64,000 nucleotides of DNA from Xestospongia bergquistia (GCA_963965975.1 OZ014418.1:1066501-1130500), one strand, 5' to 3'; shown: positions 19,863 to 30,851, numbered from the stretch's first letter. A program made the numbers and translations. Notes: a model not told the origin generated them from the sequence alone.

Positions 19863-20924
19863 ATTAATTATTTTCAGATTCATTTATAGAATATGTGAAT
19901 AGTTAGAACTCGTTCAAATATAAGTTTCAATTGTTCCTGAATAGTATTATTATAATTAGGCATTGTTGTATTGGTGGTTTGATTGACAATACAACTAACA
20001 CCAGCTGTATTTATAAAATAATCACCAGACCAATTTGAAGTGCCTAATAACATAAAATATAAGAAATTTAGTTGTAGAGCACAGTAAAGCTGAGGTATAC
20101 TAAAGAATATACTATTAAAATAGTAGTATATTTGTGGCTGACCAATATAAGCAGCATTATCTGTGACCATGTACTTATTATGATTGACTCTTGAGTAAGG
20201 AATTGACTTGTTAGTGAGATGAGGTACAATAAAAAACCTCTAGAAATAAAGCAAATATAAGACTAAGTTCTAGCATTCTATATAAATTCTAACCGTCTCA
20301 ATACTGCCATTATGACATCCTATAATATTCCAAGACCCTAAACTCTTCAAGAAATCAGGCATATCATAAGGGGTGTCTTCCCAATAACTTCCCATGAGAC
20401 GAACATTTATTCCCCTCTCATAGGCAGCTTTACGTAGGGCATTATCAATCACAGGCCAATACCTAATAATACAATTTGAGTCAAAATTATGCAAGAATAT
20501 TTCAGAGGCTAACAATGACTGGTTATTATGTTGATATGATTATATGATCTATTGTCAGTTTCAGTCACACAAATGGAACCAAGATCTGGAGCCAGTCTCG
20601 TAGCATTATCTGAGTATGTGGAATGTGCTTGATTGTTATCAACACATCGGACTTTAGGGTTTAGGTTCTTGAATAATTATATACCTACAAAACAGTCTGG
20701 TTCCTGATTTAGAATCCATTAATGCAACTAAAACAAATGGCATAACATATGATTCATAATAATATAGATTATGATTGGTTATTGGATTATATCCTTGTAC
20801 ATGTGACTATGTAGCTATGGATGCTCTTGTGACTATATCATTATATGAATGCTTTAATGACTTTATACAGTTATGGATAATCTATAAACATTTGTTTTAA
20901 AGTCAACACACAAACACATGATGT
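19863..20924 (-). pseudogene. Truncated PLD3/4-like 3' end, copy 1
   Basis: Matches exons 9, 8 and 7 and part of intron 6 of the intact gene at 54254-58851. The second HKD half (NHNKYMVTD) and the GTSNWSGDYF block are readable with the GT-AG intron between them. Exons 1-6 are missing, and a 7-nt deletion near 19908 shifts the frame before the family ending WNSNYSH. Homology stops at about 20924, where it is joined to a receptor 5' fragment. Exon 8 remains open. Confidence 0.85.
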
Positions 20925-21012
20925 ACTACAGTAGGTTATCAGAATTGGTAGGAAATCATTCTTAATAGAATATTGCAAAATATATCATCTGAATTATTGG
21001 ATGACATACTGA
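20925..21012 (-). pseudogene. GPCR 5' fragment fused to PLD copy 1
   Basis: Encodes only the N-terminal region of a group B receptor (NNSDDIF, NDFLPILIT) and ends at the junction with PLD intron 6. The same fragment, with the same junction, is present at about 38533-38625 and 43845-43935. Confidence 0.7.
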
Positions 21013-21339
21013 TTAATGAACACACACTAAAAGGACCTTAAGACAACCTGGAATATTTTCAGAACTGGAGCAAATTCATAATAAATAGCAGTGCCTAATA
21101 AGGCCTGGCAGGAAATAAACATTATTACTCAATGAGTTCCATTGCTTAAACTTATAAATATAAAAAATAAACAGCAAAATATGAAAACATATCACATGAC
21201 AATCACTTAATTCACACCTTCCGCTGAAGTGTGTCAAGTAACCTGGACTCTAAAGACAAGTTGCTATATATGATTAAAGTGAAGTGGTATTTAAGCTCAG
21301 AGTGATGTTGCATAGATTGTATTAAATAGAGGCAGGTCA

Positions 21340-21475
21340 ACAACAAATACACACACAATACCAGAGACAGTTCCACTGCTGATGTACGTGATCAATGCTG
21401 GTAACAGATCATGCTTTATTAAAAGATTACAAAATAAATCATCTGACTGATTGTTGAAGCCAGACATGTTGCATT
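21340..21475 (-). pseudogene. Group A GPCR 5' fragment
   Basis: Covers the start codon through the beginning of TM1 of a group A receptor (MSGFNNQSDD, then HDLLPALITYI and the Ser-Gly-Thr-Val block). It stops abruptly in TM1. No downstream body follows in frame. Confidence 0.7.
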
Positions 21476-21599
21476 CTTCACAGTGATCACTCCCTCTGCT
21501 TAAGTTGACTGTACTAACAGAATAATAATACCAATTATTAACTGAAACATTATTAATTTATAAACCACTTAATTAATCCATTCAGTATAGAGCATGTGC

Positions 21600-21790
21600 C
21601 ATGTTTATTATCAAGAATGCCCTACAAATAATTCTCCATACCACAAAGCAAAAACCCAAATCACATTCCAGGAACAATCATCATTCTACAGCCTTATCCA
21701 TCACCATAGACCTGACATACTATAGTTGTTATGAACAAAAGGTATCCATGTAATTATTAATTGAAAAATCCATGGGAAGAGAAAATGGAA
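21600..21790 (-). pseudogene. GPCR internal relic, second copy of the 15750 relic
   Basis: Same TM5/ECL2/TM4 nucleotide blocks as 15750-15945 with different small deletions. No open frame. Confidence 0.6.
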
Positions 21791-21926
21791 AAATCTTTAC
21801 CTGAAACTAGATACTTTCTGCATTCTTACCATGTGAACTGAAATTAATTAAATTGTGCGGGTGTTCTACAAAATTATAATGTTATTATTACAGAAAAACA
21901 ACCAACTATAGTTCTCTTTTAATATA

Positions 21927-23039
21927 TCACACATCTTCATCTATACCACTCTCAGAGGGAATAGGATATGTTGTTGAAACAGTTGTAGTACCATATACAG
22001 TAAGATGATCTTCTGGATCAATCAGATGCTTTGTAACTGCAAAGTCTTTAATGGTATTCTCTTTCTTTCCACACCATTCTGTTAGTGTTCTTTTGATGCT
22101 CTCCTTGCTAAAACTTTTTAATATAGCAAGATAGCCTAATGTAAAAAGGCCAGCAAACAATCCCCAACTTGGAGAAAGTAAAGCTTGAACAACATATATC
22201 CATCTTGTAAAATGACCTCCTGTGACACCTGTATAAATACGATTTGTAATTGAAAAAGCACTAAGAAATTGGCGTACAATGGGATAAGCAATCAAAGGTG
22301 AAGCTTGTTTGAGAGCTTTACAATAATTCATAGATGTGGTGCTTTGACAAGCTCTTTTACATAGCAAAATGGACACTATAATTAGACCAATATTATTGAA
22401 GATTAGCCCTAAAATAAAGTCTCCATACCACAAAGCATAAACTTCAATCAGTCCTTCTTTATTTAAGGAGCAGTCATCATTATAAAGTCTTATCCAACAC
22501 CAAGGACCAGATAGACCATAGTTGTGATGAACAAAAGGAATCCAGGTAATTATGGCCGGAAAAATCCAAGGAAAGAGAAGATAAAAAGGCTCCAATTTAG
22601 CTATACTTTCATGATATCTTTCAAAAAGGACCAGATTGGTCAAATGTAAAGTGACCATTAAAATCGAAAGGAACATCACCCACAATGAGTATTCAAGAAA
22701 GAAACCTTCAACCTCACACCATTTATTGTATTCTCCCTTCCAGTAGTTTTGCCACAGTGCAGATATTGTAACTATCACAGCAACACAATAAGATAGTGCA
22801 GAAACTAACATGTACAAGATTAGTCTGTGTGTCAATAGTTTGAACATACGAAAGAAAGTCATCAAGGCAACAACAATTACACACACAGTACCAGAGACAG
22901 TTCCACTGCTGATGTACGCGATCAATGCTGGTAACAGATCATGCTTTATTGAAAGATTACAAAATAAATCATCTGACTGATTGTTGAAGCCAGACATGTT
23001 TCTTTCTTCGATGCGATCCTCCCCCTGCTTTTCTAGCAA
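21927..23039 (-). CDS. cAMP-receptor-like 7TM GPCR, group A copy 3
   Basis: Intronless, 370 aa from the first Met. The Met at 22997 (MSGFNNQSDD, giving 356 aa) aligns with the starts of the other two group A genes and is preferred; the 14-residue extension is charged and has no counterpart. TM1-TM7, GPWCWI and both N-terminal sequons are intact. The body is closest to 14529-15599 (VEGFFLEYSLWVMFL, TITGIYTGVTGG-type TM6/7 region). One notable change is YCKALKQ for YRKALKQ in intracellular loop 3. It is embedded among B-group relics, 4.8 kb from the other A genes. Confidence 0.84.
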   Translation of the reverse strand: MLEKQGEDRIEERNMSGFNNQSDDLFCNLSIKHDLLPALIAYISSGTVSGTVCVIVVALMTFFRMFKLLTHRLILYMLVSALSYCVAVIVTISALWQNYWKGEYNKWCEVEGFFLEYSLWVMFLSILMVTLHLTNLVLFERYHESIAKLEPFYLLFPWIFPAIITWIPFVHHNYGLSGPWCWIRLYNDDCSLNKEGLIEVYALWYGDFILGLIFNNIGLIIVSILLCKRACQSTTSMNYCKALKQASPLIAYPIVRQFLSAFSITNRIYTGVTGGHFTRWIYVVQALLSPSWGLFAGLFTLGYLAILKSFSKESIKRTLTEWCGKKENTIKDFAVTKHLIDPEDHLTVYGTTTVSTTYPIPSESGIDEDV

Positions 23040-23875
23040 ACTGCTATACTAACAGTCAATTATTAATATTAAACATTATTAACTAATAAACCACTTAATT
23101 AATCCAAGAACATGTGCCACGTGTATTATTGATACAGTTATTTATTGTTCATTAATTCATTGTCTACACTTGAGTCAAAGTACATATATAAATTGAAAAT
23201 ACTGGGAATGTTAAATATATATGTACTCAGTACTATAAAGGGGTATATCAGCTAGTGATTTATATAAGAGAAATCCAACTAAGCACCTGAAATATAAAAG
23301 GAAATCCAACCAGTGGCAGAGTTTGTTTGAGAGCTTTACAATAATCCAAAGAAATAATGTTATGACAAGATCTTTTACATAGTATAACTAGTACAATAGC
23401 CAAAGCAATATTATTGAGAATCTGCCCTAAACATAATTCTCCATACCACAAACCATTCCTTATTCCAGGAACAATCATCATTGTACAACCTTATCCAGCA
23501 CCATGGACCTGATATACCATAATTGTTATGAACAAAGGGTATCCATGCAATAGTTATTAATGGAAAAATCCATGGGAAGAGAAGATAAAAAGGTTCTAGT
23601 TTAGTGATATTCTGATAGCATCTGTCAAAAAGAACCATAATTGTCAAATGTACAGTGACCATTAGTGTAGATAGGAACATAACCCATTGTGAATATTGAA
23701 CAAGAAATCCGTCAATTATACACCAATTGTAATGCTCTCTTTTCCAGAAGTTAATTCATCCACAGTTGAGAGATCTGAAATATATTAGCAAGACACACTG
23801 TAAAAATTTATTAGTTGATTTAACTAATACATGGTTACACAGGCTACATATGCAAAATGTATAAACATAACACTA

Positions 23876-24067
23876 CCGTATATCGGGAAACTTTCGCGTT
23901 ACAAAAGTTTCATGTAAAAAATTTACGAGGTAACTCGAACATAAAAGGCGTGTACCAAATTTATTAACTCTATTTATTTCATTGTGTAATAATGTTCGTG
24001 TAATTTATTTTCGTACACCGTCCAATGTTCGAATTTTTTTTAACAACGAAACTTTCCCGATCTACGG
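23876..24067. mobile_element. 192-bp TA-flanked miniature element
   Basis: Inverted ends CCGTATATCGGGAAACTTTCG and CGAAACTTTCCCGATCTACGG, flanked on both sides by TA (23874-23875, 24068-24069). It is less AT-rich at the ends than its surroundings. The TA duplication suggests a Tc1/mariner-like mobiliser. Confidence 0.75.
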
Positions 24068-24082
24068 TATTTTGATTACTAA

Positions 24083-24319
24083 CACTGTAAAAATTAATAT
24101 GTCATTTTAACAACTAATTTGTATGTTACATGGATGGACTACTATGGAATATAGAATTCTTGTGAATAACTCACTGTATAATTTGCTGTTATGTTATACT
24201 TTTATATAGTAACAAATTATACAATTGAGTAACTCACATAATAAATTCTAAACTTCATAGTAATTTGTCCATGTAAAGTACAAATTAGTTGTTAAAATAA
24301 AATATTAATTTTTCCAGTG
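24083..24319. mobile_element. 237-bp CACTG foldback element
   Basis: About 40-bp inverted ends: CACTGTAAAAATTAATATGT and its near complement ending TTAATTTTTCCAGTG, with TTTTAACAACTAATTTGTA arms further in. The ends resemble those of the outer 23796-24479 element, so it may be a relative inserted into it or an internal duplication. Confidence 0.65.
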
Positions 24320-24665
24320 AATGTATTATGAAATTAATGGTTATGTGTAGCTACATAAGCAGTATAGTACATTAGCAATGAAAACAATGTTGTGATTACT
24401 TTTTTCAACAAAAATAATTTTGCAATTGCAATGTATACAACCAAAGAATGGTTGAATTAACCTATCAATTTTTATAATGTAGAGAAGTCACAAGCAGATG
24501 AGATACAGGATTATTTTGTTTGTTAGTAATTTGTACATACGAAATAAGACAATCAAGACAATGCCAGGTATGCACATCAATGCAGAGACTACTGTAGGTT
24601 ATCAGAATTGGTAGGAAATCATTCTTAATAGAATGATTGCAAAAGATATCTATCATCTGAATTAT

Positions 24666-25347
24666 TGGATGACATATACTGATTAATGAGCACATGCTAA
24701 AAGGAGCTTAAGACAACCTGGAATGTATTCAGAGCTGGAGCAAATTTATAATAAATAGCAGTGCCTAATAAGGCCTGACAGGAAATGCACATTATTACTT
24801 GATGATTTCCATTGCTTAAACTTATAAACATAAAAATAAACAAAAAAATATGAAAACTTCCCACATGACAGTCACTTAATTCACACCTTTCAGTTCCAAG
24901 TGTGTCAAGTAGCCAGGACTCTAAAGACAAGTTGTTATATTATATGATTAAAGTGAAGTGGTATTTAAGTTCAGAGTGATGTTGCATGGATTGTATCAAA
25001 TAGAGGCAGGTCCTTGATCTTTTAATGTCTTAATATACTCAGTCAGTTAATAGTAAGGTATTATTGATTCTAAGAAAACTACAATTGCTTTGACCTATAT
25101 ATATTCATAATTCAAGTGCCTATATCTTCAGTACATCTGTTAATATATCTCAACCCTGACTACAATTAATATTAATTCTGTCAAGTTTAAATTCTAACTT
25201 TAGGTGGCAGAATCACAATAACAAATATTAATCATAATAATGAAATGGAGTGAGATAAAACATAATTATAATAATACTGTGATCTAATGTACTGTGTATG
25301 TAGTCTCAGGTTCTTCCATATTCCAGGCCATGTACAGGACTACTTTG
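24666..25347. other. Array spacer repeated at 21013-21330, 38626-39224 and 43946-44530
   Basis: This spacer (starting near AACACACACTAAAAGGA and running through AGCAGTGCCTAATAAGGCC) recurs almost unchanged downstream of three other receptor 5' fragments. It is a marker of the duplicated unit. It contains a 77-codon minus ORF (24697-24930) that is not conserved as a frame between copies, so I do not call it a gene. Confidence 0.65.
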
Positions 25348-26385
25348 TTAGTTGATTTGTTTATCATATTCTCTCTCCACACGGCTTTCAGACACAAAAG
25401 GATAACTGGTTGGATCTGTCACAGTGATACCATATTGAGTAAAATGATCTTCTCCAATAAGTGGCTCGTATTCAGTGATATCAGTGTTTATTACTTTCTT
25501 CTTTCTCTTAACACAGCACTTACAAAAGACTCGTGTGAACTTCATTACATTATATCTAAATTCTGAAAGTATTATTAGATAAACTATAGCAAAAAGTCCT
25601 GCAAAGAACCCCCAACTAGCAGCTGTAACAGCATGACCAAAAAACATCCATTTCATATACTTTCCACTTATTGAAGCTTGGTATATGCGATTTGCAAGTG
25701 CAATCCAACTGAGAACCTGATACATCACAGGAAAACCAATCAAGGGCAGAGTTTGTTTGAGTGCTTTACGATAATCCAAAGAAGTGTTATTGTAACAAGA
25801 TCGTTTGCACAAAGTAACTAGTATAACAGTCAAAGCAATATTATTAAGGATTAGCCCTAAAAATAGTTCACCATACCACATTGTATAAACCTCAATCATT
25901 CCTTCCTTATTCCAGGAACAGTCATCATTGTAAAGCTTTATCCAACACCATGGACCTGATACACCATAGTTGTTATGAACAAAAGGTATCCAGGCAATTA
26001 TAGCTGGAAATATCCAAGGAAAGAGGAGATAGAAAGGCTCTAGTTTAGTCATACTCTTATAGTATTTGGCAAAGAGGACCATATTTGTCAAATGTAAAGT
26101 GACCATAAGAGTAGATAGAAGCGTAACCCACACTGAATATTCAACAAAGAATCCTTCAGCGACACATGATTGATTGTTTTCTCCCTTCCAGTAGTTTTGC
26201 CACAGTGCAGACATTTGAATCAATGTAGCAAGACAGAAAGATAGAATAGCCACAAGTAAATACAGGATTGTTCTGTTTGTTAGTAATTTGTACATACAAA
26301 ATATGACAATCAAGGCAATAGCAAGTATACACATCAATGCAGAGACAGCTCCAGTACTACTAAAGGTCCTATAGCAATAATACAA
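25348..26385 (-). CDS. Group B 7TM GPCR with replaced N-terminus
   Basis: 345-aa ORF. TM1 (from FSSTGAVSALMC) to the C-tail aligns fully with other B genes: GPWCWI, VCKRSCYNNTS-type loop 3, and a tail ending PFVSESRVEREYDK. The usual extracellular N-terminus (SNDSDDIFCNHSIKNDFLPVL) is absent. Homology stops just before TM1, and upstream there is unrelated sequence giving only MYYCYRT. Either a 5' deletion has destroyed the gene or a new start is used. The body has no stop or frameshift, so loss would be recent. It also lacks the class-1/class-2 upstream block. Confidence 0.6.
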   Translation of the reverse strand: MYYCYRTFSSTGAVSALMCILAIALIVIFCMYKLLTNRTILYLLVAILSFCLATLIQMSALWQNYWKGENNQSCVAEGFFVEYSVWVTLLSTLMVTLHLTNMVLFAKYYKSMTKLEPFYLLFPWIFPAIIAWIPFVHNNYGVSGPWCWIKLYNDDCSWNKEGMIEVYTMWYGELFLGLILNNIALTVILVTLCKRSCYNNTSLDYRKALKQTLPLIGFPVMYQVLSWIALANRIYQASISGKYMKWMFFGHAVTAASWGFFAGLFAIVYLIILSEFRYNVMKFTRVFCKCCVKRKKKVINTDITEYEPLIGEDHFTQYGITVTDPTSYPFVSESRVEREYDKQIN

Positions 26386-27503
26386 TGTTATGACTTCTAC
26401 TATTAAATTTAATGGCTATGTACACTACATGAGCCTATATATCATAATTCAGTTACTGGGCACCGTAATGATGTTCATTCAGTCCAAACAATGGATGCTT
26501 AATTATCATATGTCAATAGTTTGAACATACCAAAGAAAGTCATCAAGGCAACAACAATTACACATGCAATACCAGAGACAGTTCCACTGCTAATGTACAT
26601 GATCAATGCTGGTAACAGATCATGCTTTGAAAGACTACAAAATAAATCATCTGACTGATTGTTGTAGGCGCTTCCTTCACAATAATCACTCCCCCTGCTT
26701 TATTAACTTATAACCATTAAATTAATCGATTATGCCAATTGATGATTGAAATAGTTGTCTTGGGAAATCAAATGTGTTGTCCATTAGTTCATCATTGAGG
26801 TCAATATATATATTGAGAGTTACTAGGAGTACTAAGTATATTTACAAGATGTTTGTTAATAACTTAAATAAAGATAAAAGAAACTCAAAATAAGAAATAA
26901 GACTATAGTGACAAGTTAGTTATGCAGTTCTATATTTGATACAAATCCAGCTGATGGTCCTCATTTTCTTATTTTAGATGTAGCCAAATTTATTCTATAG
27001 CAGATATGAGATTTGTGAATTGTAATCATTTAATATAAAAATGTTTAGTCATCTGTTAACATTCAAAGGACTCTACTAATTGATCATGATAACATCAACA
27101 ATTACTATTATAATATCATTAGCTCATTTACAACTGATCTGAGGTAGATAGTTAAAACAACCAATCTATTTTACAATAATTGGAACAAAAATAACAATGA
27201 ATTAGTTAAATCAGCCAATCAATTTTTACATTGTGTTAGTGGATTTGTTCATCTTCTATATCCAGATAGCTTTCAGACATCAAAGGACAAGTGGTTGGAT
27301 CTGTCATAGTGTTTAGTCATCAGTTAACATTCAAAGGACTCTACTAATTGATCATGATAACATCAACAATTACTATTATGATATCATTAGCTCATTTACA
27401 ACTGATCTGAGGTAGATAGTTAAAACAACCAATCTATTTTACAATAATTGGAACAAAAATAACAATGAATTAGTTAAATCAGCCAATCAATTTTTACATT
27501 GTG
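26386..27503. other. Spacer with a group A 5' relic and a 270-bp tandem duplication
   Basis: About 26510-26690 matches the start of a group A receptor (TM1 and N-terminus), damaged by a small deletion. Sequence 27041-27310 and 27311-27580 is a nearly perfect direct duplication of about 270 bp. It copies the last ~60 nt of the following receptor gene plus its 3' flank. The remainder resembles 17280-17660. No intact gene. Confidence 0.75.
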
Positions 27504-28589
27504 TTAGTGGATTTGTTCATTTTCTATATCCAGATAGCTTTCAGACATCAAAGGACAAGTGGTTGGATCTGTCATAGTGTTCCCATATGAACGATCTTTC
27601 ATGTCTTCACTAATAAGGTGTTCACGTTCAGTAACACTAGTGTTCACTACTGTCTTCTTTAATCGCTGGCACATTTTAATTAATTTTTTTGTTATTACTA
27701 GATAAATGATAGCAAAAAGCCCCGCAAAGAAGCCCCAACCAGCAGCTGTAACGGCATGAGCAAAAAATAACTCTTTAACATATTTTCCATTATATGCTGA
27801 TTGGTATATGCGGTTTGCAAGAGCAATCCAACTAAGTACCTGATATATTATTGGAAAGAAAATTAATGGTAGAGTTTGTTTGAGTGCCTTACAATAATCC
27901 AAAGTGGTGTTGTTGTGACAAGATCGTTTGCACAAAGTAAGTAGTACAACAGCTAAAGCAATATCATTGAGGATTAGACCTAAAGCTAGTTCAACATAAA
28001 ATGTACCATAAACCTCACGCATTCCTTCCTTGTTCCAGGAGCAATCATCATTGTAAAGCCTTATCCAACACCATGGACCTGATAGACCATAGTTGTTATG
28101 AACAAAAGGTATACAGGCAATAATTAATGGCAAAATCCATGAGAAGAGAAGATAGACGACATCTAAAATTGTACATGTACACCATGTATGTGTAGTGATC
28201 TTCTTATAGTAGCTGTCATGAAGAACCATTAATGTTAAATGTAGAGTAACCATTAGAGTGGAAAAAAGCATAACCAACTCTGAGTACCCGATAAAGAAGC
28301 CTTCAGCCACACACCATTTGTAGTGTTCTCCTTTCCAATAGTTCTGCCACAGGGCGAGAATCAGAAACACAGTAGCAAGACAAAAAAATAGAGAACCCAC
28401 AAGTAGATACAGGATTATTCTGTTTGTTAGTAATTTGTACATACGAAATACGACAATCAAGGTAATAGCAAGTATACATGTGAATGCAGAGACAGCTCCA
28501 GTAATACAACAGGCTATCAGTACTGGACGGAGATCGTTCTTAAGCTTAATAGAATTATTGCAAACGATATCTTCTGAATTAGACAGCAT
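27504..28589 (-). CDS. Group B 7TM GPCR with altered loop 2 of the cytoplasmic face
   Basis: Intronless, 361 aa. N-terminus MLSNSEDIVCNNSIK with an NNS sequon, class-2 upstream block, intact GPWCWI and TM1-TM7. Between TM3 and TM4 the usual KLEPFYLLFPWIF is replaced by a longer TTHTWCTCTILDVVYLLFSW-type stretch, adding about five residues and three cysteines at the intracellular loop 2/TM4 boundary, where G-protein contacts lie. The only other member with this change is the pseudogene at 29772-30851. C-tail shortened and lacking the FCKCCVKRKKK block. Its 3' end lies in the 270-bp tandem duplication described above. Confidence 0.83.
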   Translation of the reverse strand: MLSNSEDIVCNNSIKLKNDLRPVLIACCITGAVSAFTCILAITLIVVFRMYKLLTNRIILYLLVGSLFFCLATVFLILALWQNYWKGEHYKWCVAEGFFIGYSELVMLFSTLMVTLHLTLMVLHDSYYKKITTHTWCTCTILDVVYLLFSWILPLIIACIPFVHNNYGLSGPWCWIRLYNDDCSWNKEGMREVYGTFYVELALGLILNDIALAVVLLTLCKRSCHNNTTLDYCKALKQTLPLIFFPIIYQVLSWIALANRIYQSAYNGKYVKELFFAHAVTAAGWGFFAGLFAIIYLVITKKLIKMCQRLKKTVVNTSVTEREHLISEDMKDRSYGNTMTDPTTCPLMSESYLDIENEQIH

Positions 28590-29771
28590 ATTTGTATAGA
28601 CTCTACAAAGGTATATTTATATACGCTGCCACAATAGATTTCTAAGTGTTTTCAATTTCTGAGTGAAGAATACGAGCAAGAGGGAAATGAAATGCACTAA
28701 AAGTCGCTGCAGAGACCTCCTCAAGTGACATATCTCACGTGATGCGCAAGATGATTATTGATAACTCATCATTTCTCTTCAATCAAAAAAAAGCTTTGCC
28801 TTTTTAGTGTGTGTACTGGGTACTTTGCACTCTAATTGACAAAAGGTCCAATACTTTCTAACTTCTTAGTAAAAGTTAGTGATTCTCCAATGACAGCTAT
28901 GGTGCTAGTATTTTTAGTTCACGCTTAATGTATCGACAAGGATAACTGCCTAAAGTTAGTAAAACTGTCATAACTTTCCAAAGAAGTATTTTTGCAAAAA
29001 ATCTCACTTTGAAAAGTTGGGAAATGCCATAAGCTGTATGCAGGAGGTTTTTATATTGAATTCTCGAGTCTTCACTGAAAGCTGTGCTTTTTAAAAAGGT
29101 TTTTCAGACTTTTAAAGCTTTTTGTTCGTTTGACACTCCTTTTGGCAGTATTCTTAAGAAGTACAGAAGTTTTGCTACCGTCCACTGTAGTTTGGTGGCT
29201 ACTAGTTTGCCGAATTAAAGCAGTTCAAAGCCATTTGCCCGACACACTGACAGACTATAGTAACCCTCGCTGTTTGCCCACGCACAGCGAAGTTAATAAG
29301 TTGAGATCAAGTGCCGGCAAAGAGAACTAGACTATAGTAACCCTCGCTGTTTGCCCACGCACAGCGAAATTAATAAGTTGAGATCAAGTGCCGGCAAAGA
29401 GAACCACGTGCACGACCACACAGTCCAGGTCTAAGTGTGTTGGGAAGTGTGGAGGCTAGATTTGCTCAGTTAAATTGTGGTTAATAAAATGTACATCCAT
29501 ACAAAGCTGCAAGATTTCTATGCTTTAAATAAGAGAATACTTTGACTGATACAGACTGCAGAGGCTTTCTTCTGTGGTAAAATTACTTATGTAGTTAATG
29601 GTTGAAGCTACAGTTATATATATATATAACAATATATTGTAGTACATGAATGAAATCCAACAACCATGAATAGTAAAACAACCAATCTATTTCAACAATT
29701 ATGTATATCAACTAATTGGAACAAAAATAACAAAGGATTGGTTAAATCAGCCAATCAATTTTTACAGTGTG
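28590..29771. other. Upstream region interrupted by an unidentified ~680-bp insert with a 77-bp tandem repeat
   Basis: The normal class-2 upstream sequence (GAAGAACACGAG, then AATAAGTTGAGATCAA) is split: the first half ends near 28690 and the second resumes near 29370. The intervening segment has no counterpart elsewhere in the window and is less AT-rich. It contains two near-identical 77-bp copies starting at 29253 and 29330 (core GTAACCCTCGCTGTTTGCCC). No terminal inverted repeats or reading frame were recognised. Confidence 0.55.
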
Positions 29772-30851
29772 TTAGTGGATTTGTTCATCTTCTGTATCCA
29801 AATAGCTTTCAGACACCAAAGGACAAGTGGTTGGATCAGTCACAGTGTTCCCATATGAACGATCTTTTATGTGTTCACCAATAAGATGCTCACATTCAGT
29901 AACATTAGCGTTCACTACTGTCTTCTTTTTTACTCGCTGGCGTCTGATTATTATTACTAGATAAATGATAACAAAAAGCCCCGCAAAGAACCCCCAACCA
30001 GCAGCTGTAACGGCATGAGCAAAAAACAACTCTTTAACATATTTTCCATTATGTGCTGATTGGTATATGCGGTTTGCAAGAGCAATCCAACTAAGTACCT
30101 GATATATTATTGGAAAGAAAATTAATGGTAGAGTTTGTTTTAGTGCTTTACAATAATCCAAAGTGGTGTTGTTGTGACAAGATCATTTACACAGAGTAAC
30201 TAGCACAACAAATAAAGCAATATTATCGAGGATTAGCCCTAAAACTAGTTCAACAAGAAATGTACCATAAACCTCACGCATTCCTTCCTTGTTCCAGGAG
30301 CAACCATCGTTGTACAGCCTTATCCAGCACCATGGACCTGATAGACCATAGTTGTTATGAACAAAAGGTATCCAGGCAATCATTAGTGGCAAAATCCATG
30401 AGAAGAGAAGATAGATGACATCTAAAACAGTACATGTACACCATGTACGTTTAGTGATCTTCTGATAGTAGCTGTAAAAAAGGACCATAAACGTTAAATG
30501 TAGAGTAACTATTAGAGTGGAAAAAAGCATAACCAACTCTGAGTACCCAGTAAAGAAGCCTTCAGCCACACACCATTTGTACTCCTCTCCTTTCCAATAG
30601 TTCTACCACAGAGCAAGAATCAGGAACACAGTAGCAAGACAATAAAACAGAACAGCCACAAGTAGATACAGGATTACTCTGTTTGTTAGTAATTTGTACA
30701 TACAAAATTTGACAATCAAGAAAATGCCAAGTATACACATCAATGCAGAGACAGCTCCAGTACTACAACAGGCTATCAGTACTGGTCGGAAATCATTCTT
30801 AATCTTAATAGAATTATTGCAAAAGATATCTCCTGAATTATTAGACAACAT
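29772..30851 (-). pseudogene. Group B GPCR with two in-frame premature stops
   Basis: A single frame spans all 360 codons and matches 27504-28589 closely. It has TAG at codon 83 (30603-30605), where siblings have CAG in the NYWKG motif, and TGA at codon 223 (30183-30185), where siblings have CGA in CKRSC. Both are single C-to-T changes; no indels are present. N-terminus, GPWCWI and tail are otherwise preserved, so inactivation is recent. A segregating allele or sequencing error cannot be excluded from one sequence. Confidence 0.88.

Larger units (their letters stand above)
23796..24479. mobile_element. CACTG-ended element carrying a nested TA-flanked element
   Basis: The outer insert begins CACTGTAAAAATTTATTAG and ends with an imperfect complement (CTATCAATTTTTATAATG). 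Inside it lie two further foldback elements, listed separately, with no coding capacity. Comparison with intact receptors defines the insertion edges to within a few bases. Target duplication not clear, so the superfamily is left open (CACTG ends resemble CMC-type elements). Confidence 0.6.
23260..24665 (-). pseudogene. Group B GPCR pseudogene split by a transposon
   Basis: The N-terminus (24480-24665) and the TM2-TM6 body (23260-23795) belong to a receptor closest to the 18154-19251 gene. They are separated by about 684 bp of transposon sequence inserted in TM2 (see 23796-24479). Further damage: a deletion that fuses ECL2 directly to TM5, shifting the frame near 23450; loss of everything after TM6; and small indels in TM2. 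It cannot encode a receptor. Confidence 0.9.

Noticed and set aside
24697-24930. 77-codon minus-strand frame in the array spacer
   Set aside because: The frame is not kept open in the equivalent spacers at 21013, 38626 and 43946, so it is most likely chance.
29130-29330. Plus-strand 66-codon frame in the unplaced insert
   Set aside because: No recognisable motif and it runs into the 77-bp duplication; insufficient support.
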